DNA of 64,000 nucleotides. Origin: DASRTE01 sp035656095. GTDB taxonomy: Bacteria; Actinomycetota; Actinomycetes; Jiangellales; Jiangellaceae. Both the position numbers and the translations under genes were made by a program. Shown one piece after another: positions 42,452 through 53,939 of the stretch. The notes beneath the pieces were generated by a model, which ran no database searches, was not told the origin of the DNA, and saw only the letters and a program-made list of their open reading frames with translations. Every line of letters begins with the position of its first letter. The first letter of the stretch is position 1. The stretch lies in NCBI GenBank assembly GCA_035656095.1, contig DASRTE010000005.1:48770-112769 (forward strand). The letters run 5' to 3'.

Positions 42452-43773
42452 CACCGGCAACCGTGATCGCTCACGGGGTCGGCGGCCGACAGGACCTGCC
42501 CATCCCGTTCAGCCTGGCAGTGGCCGGTGCCGCAGCCGCACTCGTCGTCTCGTTCCTCGTCCTGCGCATGGCCTGGCGCCAACCGAGGTTCCGCGGCGAC
42601 CAGAGCGGCCGCCCACTCCCCCTGGCCGTCAGCCGTGCAGCCGACTCGTCGTGGACGCGATGGGCCCTGCGTCTGCTCGGACTCGTCGCGGCTGCCTACG
42701 TCACCTGGGGGGCCGTCGCGGGGCCCGACCTCGCGACCAACCCGACCGCCGGTGTCGTCTACGTGCTGCTGTGGATCGGCATCGTCCCGCTCTCGTTGCT
42801 GTTCGGCCCGTTCTGGCGGTTGGTCAACCCGCTGCGGACGCTGCATCTGCTGCTCTGCCGGGCGATCCGACTCGACCCGACGGTCGGGATTCGCACGCTG
42901 CCGGCCGGAGTCGGGCTGTGGCCGGCGGCGGCCGGGTTGGTTGCATTCACCTGGCTCGAGCTCGTGGCTCCGGACCGGGCCACGCTGCCGGTCATCCGGG
43001 CCTGGTTCGCGGTGTTCGTCGCGGTCATGGTGCTCGGGGCCGTCGTGTTCGGCTCACGCTGGTTCGACCACGCCGATCCGTTCGAGGCGTACTCGTCGCT
43101 CGTGGCCCGGCTGTCCTGGCTCGGGCGCCGAAGCGACGGGCGCCTGGTCGCGCGGAACCCGCTGGAGAACCTCGACGGGACGCCGGTGCGGCCGGGGCTG
43201 ACCGCGACAGTGGCCGTCCTCCTCGGCTCGACGATGTTCGACAGCGCCTCCGCGTCCCCATGGTGGGACCGGTGGGTACAGGAGTCGGGTGCGCCGGCCA
43301 CGCTGGCCGGCACCGTGGGACTGCTCGCGGCGGTCTCGGTCGTGTATCTCACCTTCACGTTCGCGGTCCGGTGGGTAGCGGCGCTGGCCGACTCCGACCG
43401 CCGCGGGCTGTCCGAGATGTTCGCCCATTCGGTCGTCCCGATCGTGGTGGGCTACGTCATCGCCCACTACCTCACGCTGTTCGTGCTCGAGGGCCAGCGC
43501 ACGCTCGTCCTGCTCTCCGATCCGCTGGGGACCGGTGCGAACTGGCTGGGCACGGCCGGACTGACGGAGAACCGGTGGATCGCCGGGCAGCCGACGCTGG
43601 TCGCCAGCATCCAGGTCGGTGCGATCGTCGTCGGGCACGTGCTGGGCATCGTGGCAGCTCACGACCGGGCGGTGCGGCTGTTCCCACTGGCCCGCCCGGA
43701 CTGTCAGCTCCCGCTCCTGGTGGTCATGGTCTTCTACACCGTCGGCGGGCTGCTTCTGCTGTTCGCCGCCTGA
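42448..43773 (+). CDS. polytopic membrane protein (fenitrothion hydrolase-like annotation family)
   Basis: A 441-residue protein with about 11-12 membrane helices (for example PFSLAVAGAAAALVVSFLVL, VVYVLLWIGIVPLSLLFGPF, SVVPIVVGYVIAHYLTLFVL). Polar motifs between helices include GPFWRLVNPLRTLH, GSRWFDHADPFEAYS and DSASASPWWDRW, with conserved His, Asp and Trp. Actinobacterial relatives are often labelled fenitrothion hydrolase after FedA (from memory); the natural role is unknown. GTG 42448 overlaps the lipoprotein stop (GTGA). Metal or redox handling with the cupredoxin-like partner is a hypothesis. Confidence 0.75.
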   Translation: MTPATVIAHGVGGRQDLPIPFSLAVAGAAAALVVSFLVLRMAWRQPRFRGDQSGRPLPLAVSRAADSSWTRWALRLLGLVAAAYVTWGAVAGPDLATNPTAGVVYVLLWIGIVPLSLLFGPFWRLVNPLRTLHLLLCRAIRLDPTVGIRTLPAGVGLWPAAAGLVAFTWLELVAPDRATLPVIRAWFAVFVAVMVLGAVVFGSRWFDHADPFEAYSSLVARLSWLGRRSDGRLVARNPLENLDGTPVRPGLTATVAVLLGSTMFDSASASPWWDRWVQESGAPATLAGTVGLLAAVSVVYLTFTFAVRWVAALADSDRRGLSEMFAHSVVPIVVGYVIAHYLTLFVLEGQRTLVLLSDPLGTGANWLGTAGLTENRWIAGQPTLVASIQVGAIVVGHVLGIVAAHDRAVRLFPLARPDCQLPLLVVMVFYTVGGLLLLFAA

Positions 43774-43793
43774 CGCCGCATCGGTCCGTGCCT

Positions 43794-45086
43794 TCACCTC
43801 AGCAGGCGGACCCTCCCCCGGCGTCGCGGCCGGGACGAAGCGGCGACTCCGGCCAGATCAGCGGCCAGCCGGGCGATCGCCAGCCGTACCGCCGAGGTCG
43901 GCGCGGCCTCTGCCAGCGTCTGACCCTTCAGCAGAGCAGCATCGACCGCAGGCCGGTCGTCGGGAACGACCACGATCCGCTGCACTCCTGCGTACCGCTC
44001 CAGCGCGGCCCGGACCTGTCTGTCCGGGTTCGATCCGACGACGGACGAGCGCATCCGGTTGACGACGACGCGGACGTCGGCCCGCGGCACCGCCTCACGG
44101 AGGTCGGACAGTGCGCGGACGAACCGCTGTAGGCCGACCGGATCGGCAGCAGCGACGGCGAGAACGACGTCGGCATTCTGCAGGGTGCTCAGCGTCGCGC
44201 CGTTGCGAAGTGGTGCTGCTGTGTCGAAGCTGAGCTCCTCGTCCTGCTCGAGGCAGAAGCCGCAGTCGACCACGGTCGTCTCCGCGAGGCCGCGGGCCAG
44301 CGCCCAGACCACCTCCAGCGAGGTGGCTCGGACCTCCGGCCATCGCTCGGTCCGGGTGATGCCGGTGAGAACCCTCAGCCGCGCTGTGACCTGCCGCGCA
44401 TGGCGTGCGAGTGAGGGCAGGTCGAGCTGGCCGTGGTTGGCGGCCCGCGCTGCCCCTGCCAGCCCTGGCGCCTCGTCGAGCAGACCGAGCACCTGTGCGA
44501 TCGACCCGCCATAGGTGTCGGCGTCGACGAGCAGGGTGGTCCGGCCGAGAAGGGCGGTCTCTGCCGCCAGGTTGACCGAGAGCGTCGTCCGTCCGGGAGC
44601 ACCGGTCGGGCCCCACACGGCTACCAGTCGGCCGACCGGATGCTCCGCTGCGCTGTCGGCGGGCCCTGCCAGGTCGAGCTCACCGACCCCGTCGGCGCCG
44701 CCAGGTCGGCTCGGCGCCGCTGCCATGCCGCCCAGGGCGGCGTGAACGGCGTCGGCCACGGCCGAGACGTCGGCGTCGGCGGTGACCACCGTGTCGACAC
44801 CGAGCTGGCGCAGTCGGCGTTCGCCCTGCTCGTCGTCGGCCGATGCCACGCCGACGACGGCGACGCCGGCCGAGGCGACGCGGCTCAGCACCTCGCGGTC
44901 GAGGCGGCGCAGGTCGGCGGACAGGAGTACGGCCCGGCCGTGCCCGGCTGCGACCGAGGCCAGCATGTCGGCCACGTCGACACAGCGCCGCGCGACGGAC
45001 ACACCACCGCTACCGGCCTCGAGGGCGGCGACGAGCCGCGACTCCCACTCCGCTCCCGAGACAGCCGTGAGAACGGGGACGGTCAC
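43794..45086 (-). CDS. CpaE-like MinD/ParA-type ATPase
   Basis: A 430-residue protein. The N-terminal 130 residues form a receiver-like domain (VLTAVSGAEWESRLVAAL; AVLLSADLRRLDREVL). From about 150 a deviant P-loop reads LVAVWGPTGAPGRTTLSVNLA, with LLVDADTYGGSIAQVLGLL and VVDCGFCLE. The usual KGGxGKT is replaced by TGAPGRT, so the signature lysines are absent. This is a CpaE/MinD-like localisation factor, sometimes annotated as septum-site protein. GTG 45086 overlaps the SAF-domain gene stop. No CpaF or pilin genes are present. Confidence 0.8.
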   Translation of the reverse strand: MTVPVLTAVSGAEWESRLVAALEAGSGGVSVARRCVDVADMLASVAAGHGRAVLLSADLRRLDREVLSRVASAGVAVVGVASADDEQGERRLRQLGVDTVVTADADVSAVADAVHAALGGMAAAPSRPGGADGVGELDLAGPADSAAEHPVGRLVAVWGPTGAPGRTTLSVNLAAETALLGRTTLLVDADTYGGSIAQVLGLLDEAPGLAGAARAANHGQLDLPSLARHARQVTARLRVLTGITRTERWPEVRATSLEVVWALARGLAETTVVDCGFCLEQDEELSFDTAAPLRNGATLSTLQNADVVLAVAAADPVGLQRFVRALSDLREAVPRADVRVVVNRMRSSVVGSNPDRQVRAALERYAGVQRIVVVPDDRPAVDAALLKGQTLAEAAPTSAVRLAIARLAADLAGVAASSRPRRRGRVRLLR

Positions 45087-45793
45087 CGCGATGCCTCCGG
45101 CACCCGGACGAGATAGACCAGGCCGTCGCGAGCAGCCGCCACCAACCCGGCGACAGCCTCGTCGGGATCGGCCCTCGTGCCCTCTGCCACGGCGAGGGTG
45201 ACCCGGGCGACACCGCCGGAGCCGGCCAGGCCACCGCTCCCCGAGTCGACCGCGGTGACGCTGACATCGGCCAGAAGCCGGCCGGCTGTGCGATCGTCGC
45301 CCTGCTCCGGGGGTGCGCGCCACACGTCGACCACCGCCGCCGGACCGAGGCCCGCCGGCACCTCGGCCGCTGGAACCGCCACGGTGACGTAGCGGACGGC
45401 GTCGGCGTCGGCGGCGACTGCCACGGCCGATCGCGGCACGAGTTCGCCCGCACTCACCGGCCGGACCACGACGTATCCGCCCCCGACCTCGCCGGTGTGA
45501 TAAAGGCCGTCCAGGCTCTCCGCCAGTCCGACCTGCCGGGTCTCGACCATGGTGGCGGTCAAGGGCTGGCCCGGCGCCAGGTCGGTCGTCGCGACCAGGA
45601 CCGGGACCGTGTCGTCGGCGGCTGCGACCACCCTCGTGCCGACGACGACGGAGCCCAGCACGAGCAGGAGCCCCGTGACCAGGCGCGGATCGAGCCAGCG
45701 GGACCGGACCAGTCGTGCCGCCTGGGGTGAGGACACATCCTGACCGAAGACCACCGGCCGCGTGCTGACGGAGTCGGTGTCCGACCGGGCCAT
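45083..45793 (-). CDS. SAF-domain (CpaB/RcpC-like) membrane protein
   Basis: A 236-residue protein with one membrane helix (WLDPRLVTGLLLVLGSVVVGTRV, about 33-55). The SAF domain follows (VPVLVATTDLAPGQPLTATMVETRQV), then a beta-rich outer region. CpaB proteins assemble Tad-pilus secretin parts in other bacteria. The overlapped partner here is CpaE-like and no other tad gene is visible, so the role is uncertain. The start is ATG 45793; the frame is short upstream. Confidence 0.78.
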   Translation of the reverse strand: MARSDTDSVSTRPVVFGQDVSSPQAARLVRSRWLDPRLVTGLLLVLGSVVVGTRVVAAADDTVPVLVATTDLAPGQPLTATMVETRQVGLAESLDGLYHTGEVGGGYVVVRPVSAGELVPRSAVAVAADADAVRYVTVAVPAAEVPAGLGPAAVVDVWRAPPEQGDDRTAGRLLADVSVTAVDSGSGGLAGSGGVARVTLAVAEGTRADPDEAVAGLVAAARDGLVYLVRVPEASR

Positions 45794-45968
45794 CGTGTGC
45801 TCCTCGTCGTCGCAGCAGCCGGCGCGGACGGTCCGCGGGCCCGCCCGCGGTGCGACCGGTACCGCGGCAGACTAGTCCCTTGCGGCCTGTGGACAAGTGG
45901 AACCGTCCACAGGTAACCCGTGGCAGACTGGCGTATCAGGACGTATCCGGACGCGGCGGGGAGATGCC

Positions 45969-46235
45969 ATGGCGACGAGCAGCCCTCGGTTCCTCCACCT
46001 CGCCGACGTCGCCGAGGTCCTGAACATCTCCTCCGCGCAGGCTTACGCCCTGGTCCGCAGCGGTGACCTGCCGGCCATCAAGGTGGGGGGCCGCGGACAA
46101 TGGAGAGTCGAGACCAGCGTCCTGGAGGACTACATCCAGCGGCTCTACGCAGAGACCCGCGAGTTCGTGGCCGCCCATCCGTTGGTGCCATCGGCGGACT
46201 CCTCGCCGCCGGCCGACGAGCCCCATCCGGACTAG
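45969..46235 (+). CDS. excisionase/BldC-type helix-turn-helix DNA-binding protein
   Basis: An 88-residue protein with a MerR-like winged HTH: FLHLADVAEVLNISSAQAYALVRSGDLPAIKVGGRGQWRVE (about 8-48). The tail is rich in Ala and Pro. GGGGAGA lies 4-5 bases before ATG 45969. In actinobacteria, small proteins like this act as transcription factors (BldC) rather than phage excisionases. No integrase or att site is present, which supports the regulator reading. It is divergent from the CpaB-like gene. Confidence 0.83.
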   Translation: MATSSPRFLHLADVAEVLNISSAQAYALVRSGDLPAIKVGGRGQWRVETSVLEDYIQRLYAETREFVAAHPLVPSADSSPPADEPHPD

Positions 46236-46250
46236 CGATCCTCCGGCGTC

Positions 46251-46805
46251 CTAGATTGCGCGGCGCAGTGCTGCGACGGCCGACAACGGCACAGTTCGCG
46301 TCCCGATCGGTTCATCCCTGCTCTGCTCCGTTCCCGCGCGCAGGGCGACATCGACGAAGTCGGCACCCACCCGGTCGACCCGGCCAGTCAATGCCGACTC
46401 GTCGGTGAGGCTCATCACGACCTCCGACCGGTCCCGCGCGATCCCGCGCAGGACGTAGGCCAGGCCCAGCCTCGCACCGACCTCTCCTTCAGCACCCGCG
46501 ACCGCGGCATGGGTCCCCAGCCCCCCGATGCTGACCACGGCCGCAGTCCGGACCACCGTCTCGCTGCCCGGGCGCTCGGATACAAGCAGCCAGTCCGGCC
46601 CGGCGGCCTGCACCGTCCCCGTCACCCGGCCGGCACCCGCGACCACGATCGTCACCCGGCGGCCGACGGCCGCTCGGAACCGGTCGGTCAGCCGAACCCG
46701 CGCCAGTTCCCGACGAGTCCGATCGGCCACCTCGGGACCGAGCGAGGCGTGCTCCGCCTCGGCGGCCTGCGCTTCGAGATCGTCGAAGAGCCGTTCCCAG
46801 CGCAT
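46251..46805 (-). CDS. conserved hypothetical protein with SH3-like beta barrel character
   Basis: A 184-residue soluble protein. The N-terminal helix (MRWERLFDDLEAQAAEAEHASL, conserved in actinobacterial relatives as far as I recall) is followed by small beta repeats (RVTIVVAGAGRVTGTVQAAGPDWLLVSE; SALTGRVDRVGADFVDVALR) that look like two Sm/SH3-type barrels. No catalytic residues are evident. GCAGGGAGG precedes ATG 46805. It converges on the HTH gene (15 bp apart) and is divergent from the LysM gene. Confidence 0.75.
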   Translation of the reverse strand: MRWERLFDDLEAQAAEAEHASLGPEVADRTRRELARVRLTDRFRAAVGRRVTIVVAGAGRVTGTVQAAGPDWLLVSERPGSETVVRTAAVVSIGGLGTHAAVAGAEGEVGARLGLAYVLRGIARDRSEVVMSLTDESALTGRVDRVGADFVDVALRAGTEQSRDEPIGTRTVPLSAVAALRRAI

Positions 46806-46875
46806 CGTGCCTCCCTGCCGTGCTCGACGGCGTGACGCTACTCCCTGCTAAGGGTGACCCCGTTGTGGACACGAC

Positions 46876-46904
46876 TTGACAGATACCTGGCTCATCGATA
46901 AGTA
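46876..46904 (+). promoter_or_regulatory. primary-sigma-type promoter candidate for LysM gene
   Basis: A perfect TTGACA at 46876-46881 is followed 15-17 bases later by an A/T-rich stretch GATAAGTAAA around 46897-46906 that could act as -10. The surrounding 60 bp are clearly more A/T-rich than the rest of the window. The LysM-protein ATG lies 32 bp downstream, giving a short leader. Confidence 0.5.
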
Positions 46905-46935
46905 AACACATGCAAATGAACGATAGCGTGATCGA

Positions 46936-47646
46936 ATGGACTCGACCGTGATCATGGCACTGCTCGGCCCGGCAGCCGCCGGCGTCGCCCTGTTCGCCGC
47001 CGCTCAGGTCCTGGCCGACACGGGCTGGGTCACCGTACGAGCGGGCTCCGCCGGCATCGACGACCTCGTCGGGCTGGTGGCCGCGGTCGTCGCCGTCGCC
47101 GTCCTCGGCTGGGTGGGTCTGCTGTCGGCGTTGACGGCGGCAGCCCGGATCCCGGGCCTGGCCGGGCGGGCCGCCGCGCGGATCGTGCTCCGGCTCGCGC
47201 CCTCGATGATGACGGGGCTGTTCCGCGTCGGTGTGGGTCTGACGGTCGTGTCCACGCCGGCGATGGCGACACTGCCCGCCGCCGCTGAGGGCGTCCCCGT
47301 GGAATCGCACGACACCGAGGGTGGCCTGGCGACAGCGTCACTTCCGGGTGTCGGCCGACCCGGCGACGCACCCGTTCGGGCCGAGCTCATGGGAACCATG
47401 AACGCGAGAGAACCGCATGCGCCATCCGACGGACACGCGAACCGGCGTCGCGCCACCACGCCCGATGCGGTCGTCGTGGTGGCCGGCGACTGCCTGTGGA
47501 CGATCGCCGCTCGTGCGATCGGCCCGCACGCCTCCGATGCCGAGATCGCCGCCGCCTGGCCCCGCTGGTACGCCCGCAATAGGGGCGTCGTCGGCGCGGA
47601 TCCGGACTTTCTGATTCCCGGCACAGTGCTCCGCCCACCGGCGTAG
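46936..47646 (+). CDS. membrane protein with C-terminal LysM-like domain
   Basis: A 236-residue protein. The first 115 residues contain three to four membrane or hydrophobic stretches (VIMALLGPAAAGVALFAAAQVL; DLVGLVAAVVAVAVLGWVGLL). A linker and a C-terminal LysM-type fold follow (VVVVAGDCLWTIAARAIG, then EIAAAWPRWYARNRGVVG and LIPGTVLRPP). The LysM part would bind peptidoglycan outside the cell. The start is ATG 46936, 32 bp behind a TTGACA promoter, with a weak ribosome site. It is followed after 30 bp by the DUF6459-like gene, a pair often found near secA. Confidence 0.8.
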   Translation: MDSTVIMALLGPAAAGVALFAAAQVLADTGWVTVRAGSAGIDDLVGLVAAVVAVAVLGWVGLLSALTAAARIPGLAGRAAARIVLRLAPSMMTGLFRVGVGLTVVSTPAMATLPAAAEGVPVESHDTEGGLATASLPGVGRPGDAPVRAELMGTMNAREPHAPSDGHANRRRATTPDAVVVVAGDCLWTIAARAIGPHASDAEIAAAWPRWYARNRGVVGADPDFLIPGTVLRPPA

Positions 47647-47676
47647 CAGCGACGTCGACTACCGGAACGGGGAACG

Positions 47677-48336
47677 ATGCCGACCACCACACCGACCGGA
47701 ACCGAGCGTTGCACCACAGCGGTACGGCGGGTACCGGTGCCGGTCGCGGAGCCGCCGTTCGACGACGAGGCTTCGTCCGGCCGACACGACCAGGCCGGGC
47801 CACCGCGCGAGCGCTCACCGCGGCGCGCGACGCAAGACGCGCTCGCCCTCGCGTACGTGCTGCCGGGCGGTGTACCCGCGATACCCGAGCCGGTGGCACC
47901 CCTCCGCCTGGTCGACGTGACGGGGCAGGGCGCACCCGGCGGCGACGACGGGCCGGGAGCCGAACTGGCGGAACGCGAGATCACCGCGTTGGTGGCGCGG
48001 CAACCTACGCGGTCGGCCGAGTTGCCCGACCCGAGGCGATGGGCGGTCCGGCTCGCCCAGGGCATCGTCGAAGCTCTGCACGGACACCGGCCGCTGCAGC
48101 AACTGATCCGATGGACCGACGAGCCCGTCTACCGCCTGCTCGAACGTCGACGATCGGTTCAGCGCGCCGGCGCCAGGCCTCGTCCGCTGGTCCGGTCGAT
48201 CCGGATCTGCCAGCCCTGCGACGGCGTGGTCGAGGCGAGTGCGGTGGTCGAGACGCAAGGCCGGTGCCGTGCCCTCGCGATGCGACTCGAGGGCCTCGAC
48301 GGTCGCTGGCGGTGCACGGCCCTCGAGATTCTCTGA
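47677..48336 (+). CDS. DUF6459-like protein (Rv3235-type, tentative)
   Basis: A 219-residue protein with a polar, Pro/Arg-rich first half and a conserved C-terminal domain. GIVEALHGHRPLQQLIRWTDEPVYRLLERR is followed by RSIRICQPCDGVVEASAVVETQGRCRALAMRLEGLDGRWRC as two separate conserved pieces. The pattern matches small actinobacterial proteins beside secA that I recall as DUF6459. Function is unknown; the fold may be NTF2-like. It converges on secA with a 42-bp gap. Confidence 0.72.
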   Translation: MPTTTPTGTERCTTAVRRVPVPVAEPPFDDEASSGRHDQAGPPRERSPRRATQDALALAYVLPGGVPAIPEPVAPLRLVDVTGQGAPGGDDGPGAELAEREITALVARQPTRSAELPDPRRWAVRLAQGIVEALHGHRPLQQLIRWTDEPVYRLLERRRSVQRAGARPRPLVRSIRICQPCDGVVEASAVVETQGRCRALAMRLEGLDGRWRCTALEIL

Positions 48337-48378
48337 CCCGGCCGCCGATGGGGAACGATCGGAGCGGCAGCGTTCGCG

Positions 48379-51198
<2,820 letters not shown>

Positions 51199-51389
51199 GC
51201 GGGTCAACTCCTCGACAGCCGGATGTGGTCGGCGCGACGCGCCGGCGGGTCACGGTGCGTGGTTCCCCTAGACCCAACGCATCATCGTACGTCGGCGTGC
51301 CCGGAGGTCCTGGTACGGACCGCACGAACTGATCCGGAATGGGCGATAACCGCTCGGCCTGGGCCGGCGGTACACGGCAGGATGCCCGA

Positions 51390-52514
51390 ATGCGCCCGCT
51401 CCAACTGCAGGACGACCGGGTCCTGCTCGCCCTGCCCACCCGTGATGACGTCGACCGCATCACCGAGCTGTGCCAGGACGAGCAGGTCCAGCGCTGGACG
51501 ACGGTGCCGGTTCCCTATCGCCGCCGCGACGCCGACTGGTTCGTCCGCGAGGTCGTCGGACCCGGCTGGGACAGCGGCCAGGAGTTGAGCTGGGCGGTGC
51601 GTGATCCGGCCGATCGCCAGGTCCTGGGCATGATCGGTCTGCGCATGGAGGGCGACGGGTCCGGTGAGGTGGGGTTCTGGCTCGCCGCCGAGGCACGAGG
51701 GCGAGGCCTCATGAGCAGCGCCGTCCGGCTGGTCGTGTCGCACGGGTTCGAGCCGGGAGGGCTCGCGCTGGAGCGAATGCTCTGGTACGCCCACGTCGGC
51801 AACTGGGCCTCCAGGCGGGTCGCCTGGCGGGCCGGCTTCCGGTTCGAGGGGACCGTCCGGTCCCATCTGGTCCAGCGGGGCGAGAGACGCGACGCGTGGG
51901 TCGCGACCCTGATGCGCGACGACCCCTGCGAGCCGTCACGCCCGTGGTTCGACGTCCCGATCCTCCGCGGGGACGGCGTGGTGCTCCGCCGCTGGCTCGA
52001 CTCCGACGCTGATGCCGCTGCCGAGGGCTGCAACGACCCGGTGACCCGGCACTGGCTCGGCGGCCTGCCCGACCCGTACACCCGGGAGACCGCGCTGGGC
52101 TACATCGCCGGTCGCGAGGAGGATCACGCGACGGGCCGAGGCGTCCACTGGGCCGTGGCGCTCTCCGACGACGGCCCGGCCGCGGGTTCGTTCTCGCTGA
52201 TGGCCGTCGACGACGGACACGGACCGGGCAGCGCCGAGGTCGGCTACTGGGTGCACCAGTCCGCCCGGCGAAGCGGCGTGGCGACCGAGGCCGTGCGCCT
52301 CATGGTCGGCCACGCCTTCGCCAGCAGGCAGGCCGGTGGGCTCGGTCTGCGCCGGCTGGTCCTTGCGCACGCGCCGGGCAACGACGCGTCGGCGAAGGTC
52401 GCCCTGCGGAACGGCTTCCGCCACTACGGCACCGAACGGGCCGCGGAACGCCTCGGGGACGGGTCCTGGGCGGATCTGCTCTGGTACGACCTGCTGTCGA
52501 CCGATCCGCGCTGA
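51390..52514 (+). CDS. tandem GNAT acetyltransferase
   Basis: A 374-residue protein made of two RimJ/RimL-type GNAT domains: about residues 1-180 (EVGFWLAAEARGRGLMSSAVRLVVSH as acetyl-CoA region) and 185-374 (AEVGYWVHQSARRSGVATEAVRLM; HAPGNDASAKVALRNGF). Each has the R/Q-x-x-G-x-G/A loop, though the second is RRSGVAT. The substrates are unknown. GCAGGATG lies ahead of ATG 51390. It is inserted between secA and the ycaQ-type gene, in the opposite direction. Confidence 0.85.
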   Translation: MRPLQLQDDRVLLALPTRDDVDRITELCQDEQVQRWTTVPVPYRRRDADWFVREVVGPGWDSGQELSWAVRDPADRQVLGMIGLRMEGDGSGEVGFWLAAEARGRGLMSSAVRLVVSHGFEPGGLALERMLWYAHVGNWASRRVAWRAGFRFEGTVRSHLVQRGERRDAWVATLMRDDPCEPSRPWFDVPILRGDGVVLRRWLDSDADAAAEGCNDPVTRHWLGGLPDPYTRETALGYIAGREEDHATGRGVHWAVALSDDGPAAGSFSLMAVDDGHGPGSAEVGYWVHQSARRSGVATEAVRLMVGHAFASRQAGGLGLRRLVLAHAPGNDASAKVALRNGFRHYGTERAAERLGDGSWADLLWYDLLSTDPR

Positions 52515-52521
52515 TCCGTGG

Positions 52522-53742
52522 TCACGCGACCGATGGGAGCGCCGCGACGAGGGCGCCGGCGAGGTCACCACGACCGCTGACCACGACGTCGCCAAGGTCG
52601 AGCCAGACCGCCAACGTGACGAGCTCGGCCGCGAGCTCCTCCGCGGTCTCCGCCGGAGCGCCGGGCTCGATCCACGCGGCTTGGACACGGAGCACGCGAG
52701 CCTGCCGGTCGGCCTTCAGGTCGACGCGGGCGACCAGCCGGTCGCCGAGGAGGAACGGCAGCACGTAGTAGCCGTACACGCGCTCGGTCGCCGGGACGTA
52801 GATCTCCAGTCGGTAGCGGAACTCGAACAGGGCCTCGGTACGGGCCCGCTCCCAGACCAGCGAGTCGAACGGGCTGAGCAACGCCCGGGTGGACACCCGC
52901 CGCGGGAGCCGGGCGTCGCGGTGCAGGTAGGCCGGACGCTTCCAGGCTTCGACCGACACGGGCAGCAGCTCGCCGGCCTCGACGAGCTCGCCGACGGCCC
53001 GGCGGGCTTCCGCCACGCCCAGCCGGAAGTAGTCGCGCAGGCACTGCTCGGTGCCCACACCGTGGGCTCTGGCTGCGATCCGGACCAGCTCACGGTACGC
53101 CTCGTCCGGCGCGGGAGTGGGGGCCTTCACGACCTCGGGTGGCAGCACCCGCTCGGGTAGGTCGTACAGGCGCTCGAACCGCCGCCGGCCGGACGCCGTG
53201 ATCTCACCGGCCCAGAACAGGTACTCGAGCGCTCGTTTCACCAGTGACCAGTTCCAGCCCCAGTCGCCGGTGGGTCGCGGGGCGTCGTGCTCGATCTGCC
53301 CCGCCGTGACCGGACCGAGGCGGCGGACTTCGTCCCGTACCCACGCCACGAACTCCGGCTGCTCGACCCCGATCCGCCGCATACCGCCCCACGCGGTGTC
53401 GGCCGCGCTGTCCATGCGCCAGCGCAGGAACGGCTGGAACTGCACCGGTACCAGCGACGCCTCGTGCGCCCAGTACTCGAACAGCAGGCGCGGGGCCCGG
53501 TTGGCCGCGCGGTCCAGCATCGCCTGCGGGTAAGGCCCGACCCTGCTGTACAGCGGCAGGTACTGGGACCGGCACACCACGTTGACCGAGTCGATCTGGA
53601 TGATGCCGACCCGGCCGAGCACCCGGCGCAGGGCACGGCGGTCGGGCCGAAGCGGCCGCGGATCGGCGAAGCCCTGGGCGGCGAGGGCGACGCGGCGGGC
53701 CTGCGACCGGGACAGACTGGTGCGTACGGGCGACACGGACAC
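52522..53742 (-). CDS. YcaQ/AlkX-type winged-helix DNA glycosylase
   Basis: A 406-residue HTH_42 protein of the family that includes the interstrand-crosslink glycosylase YcaQ and AlkZ. The catalytic Gln-x-Asp of the YcaQ branch is visible as Gln49-Ile-Asp51 (GIIQIDSVNVV), followed by YLPLYSRVGPY. Winged-helix parts lie at 205-330 (TAGQIEHDAPRPTGDWGWNW; FSPFDSLVWER-like LLSPFDSLVWERAR). It should repair bulky or crosslinked bases. GTG 53742 was chosen; GTG 53736 is equally possible. No phage or biosynthetic neighbours suggest a self-resistance role. Confidence 0.85.
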   Translation of the reverse strand: MSVSPVRTSLSRSQARRVALAAQGFADPRPLRPDRRALRRVLGRVGIIQIDSVNVVCRSQYLPLYSRVGPYPQAMLDRAANRAPRLLFEYWAHEASLVPVQFQPFLRWRMDSAADTAWGGMRRIGVEQPEFVAWVRDEVRRLGPVTAGQIEHDAPRPTGDWGWNWSLVKRALEYLFWAGEITASGRRRFERLYDLPERVLPPEVVKAPTPAPDEAYRELVRIAARAHGVGTEQCLRDYFRLGVAEARRAVGELVEAGELLPVSVEAWKRPAYLHRDARLPRRVSTRALLSPFDSLVWERARTEALFEFRYRLEIYVPATERVYGYYVLPFLLGDRLVARVDLKADRQARVLRVQAAWIEPGAPAETAEELAAELVTLAVWLDLGDVVVSGRGDLAGALVAALPSVA

Positions 53743-53939
53743 CGATCGTGCCAGCTGGGACCGACAACCCGGCCTGCTATGCGCCGCGAGGACTTGACGG
53801 CAGGCACACGTCACGGTTCTACAAACTGGTACAACTCGGGCGCACAACAACCGCTGAGCGCGCCATGGACCATCGCTGAGCGTGCCACGTACGCCGGTGC
53901 CGTGAACTCCGGACGACCACCAAGCGCGGAGGAACGGGA

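Noticed and set aside
45969..46235. Phage excisionase reading of the small HTH protein
   Set aside because: No integrase, attachment site or other phage gene is near; BldC-type regulators share this fold and are normal in actinobacteria.
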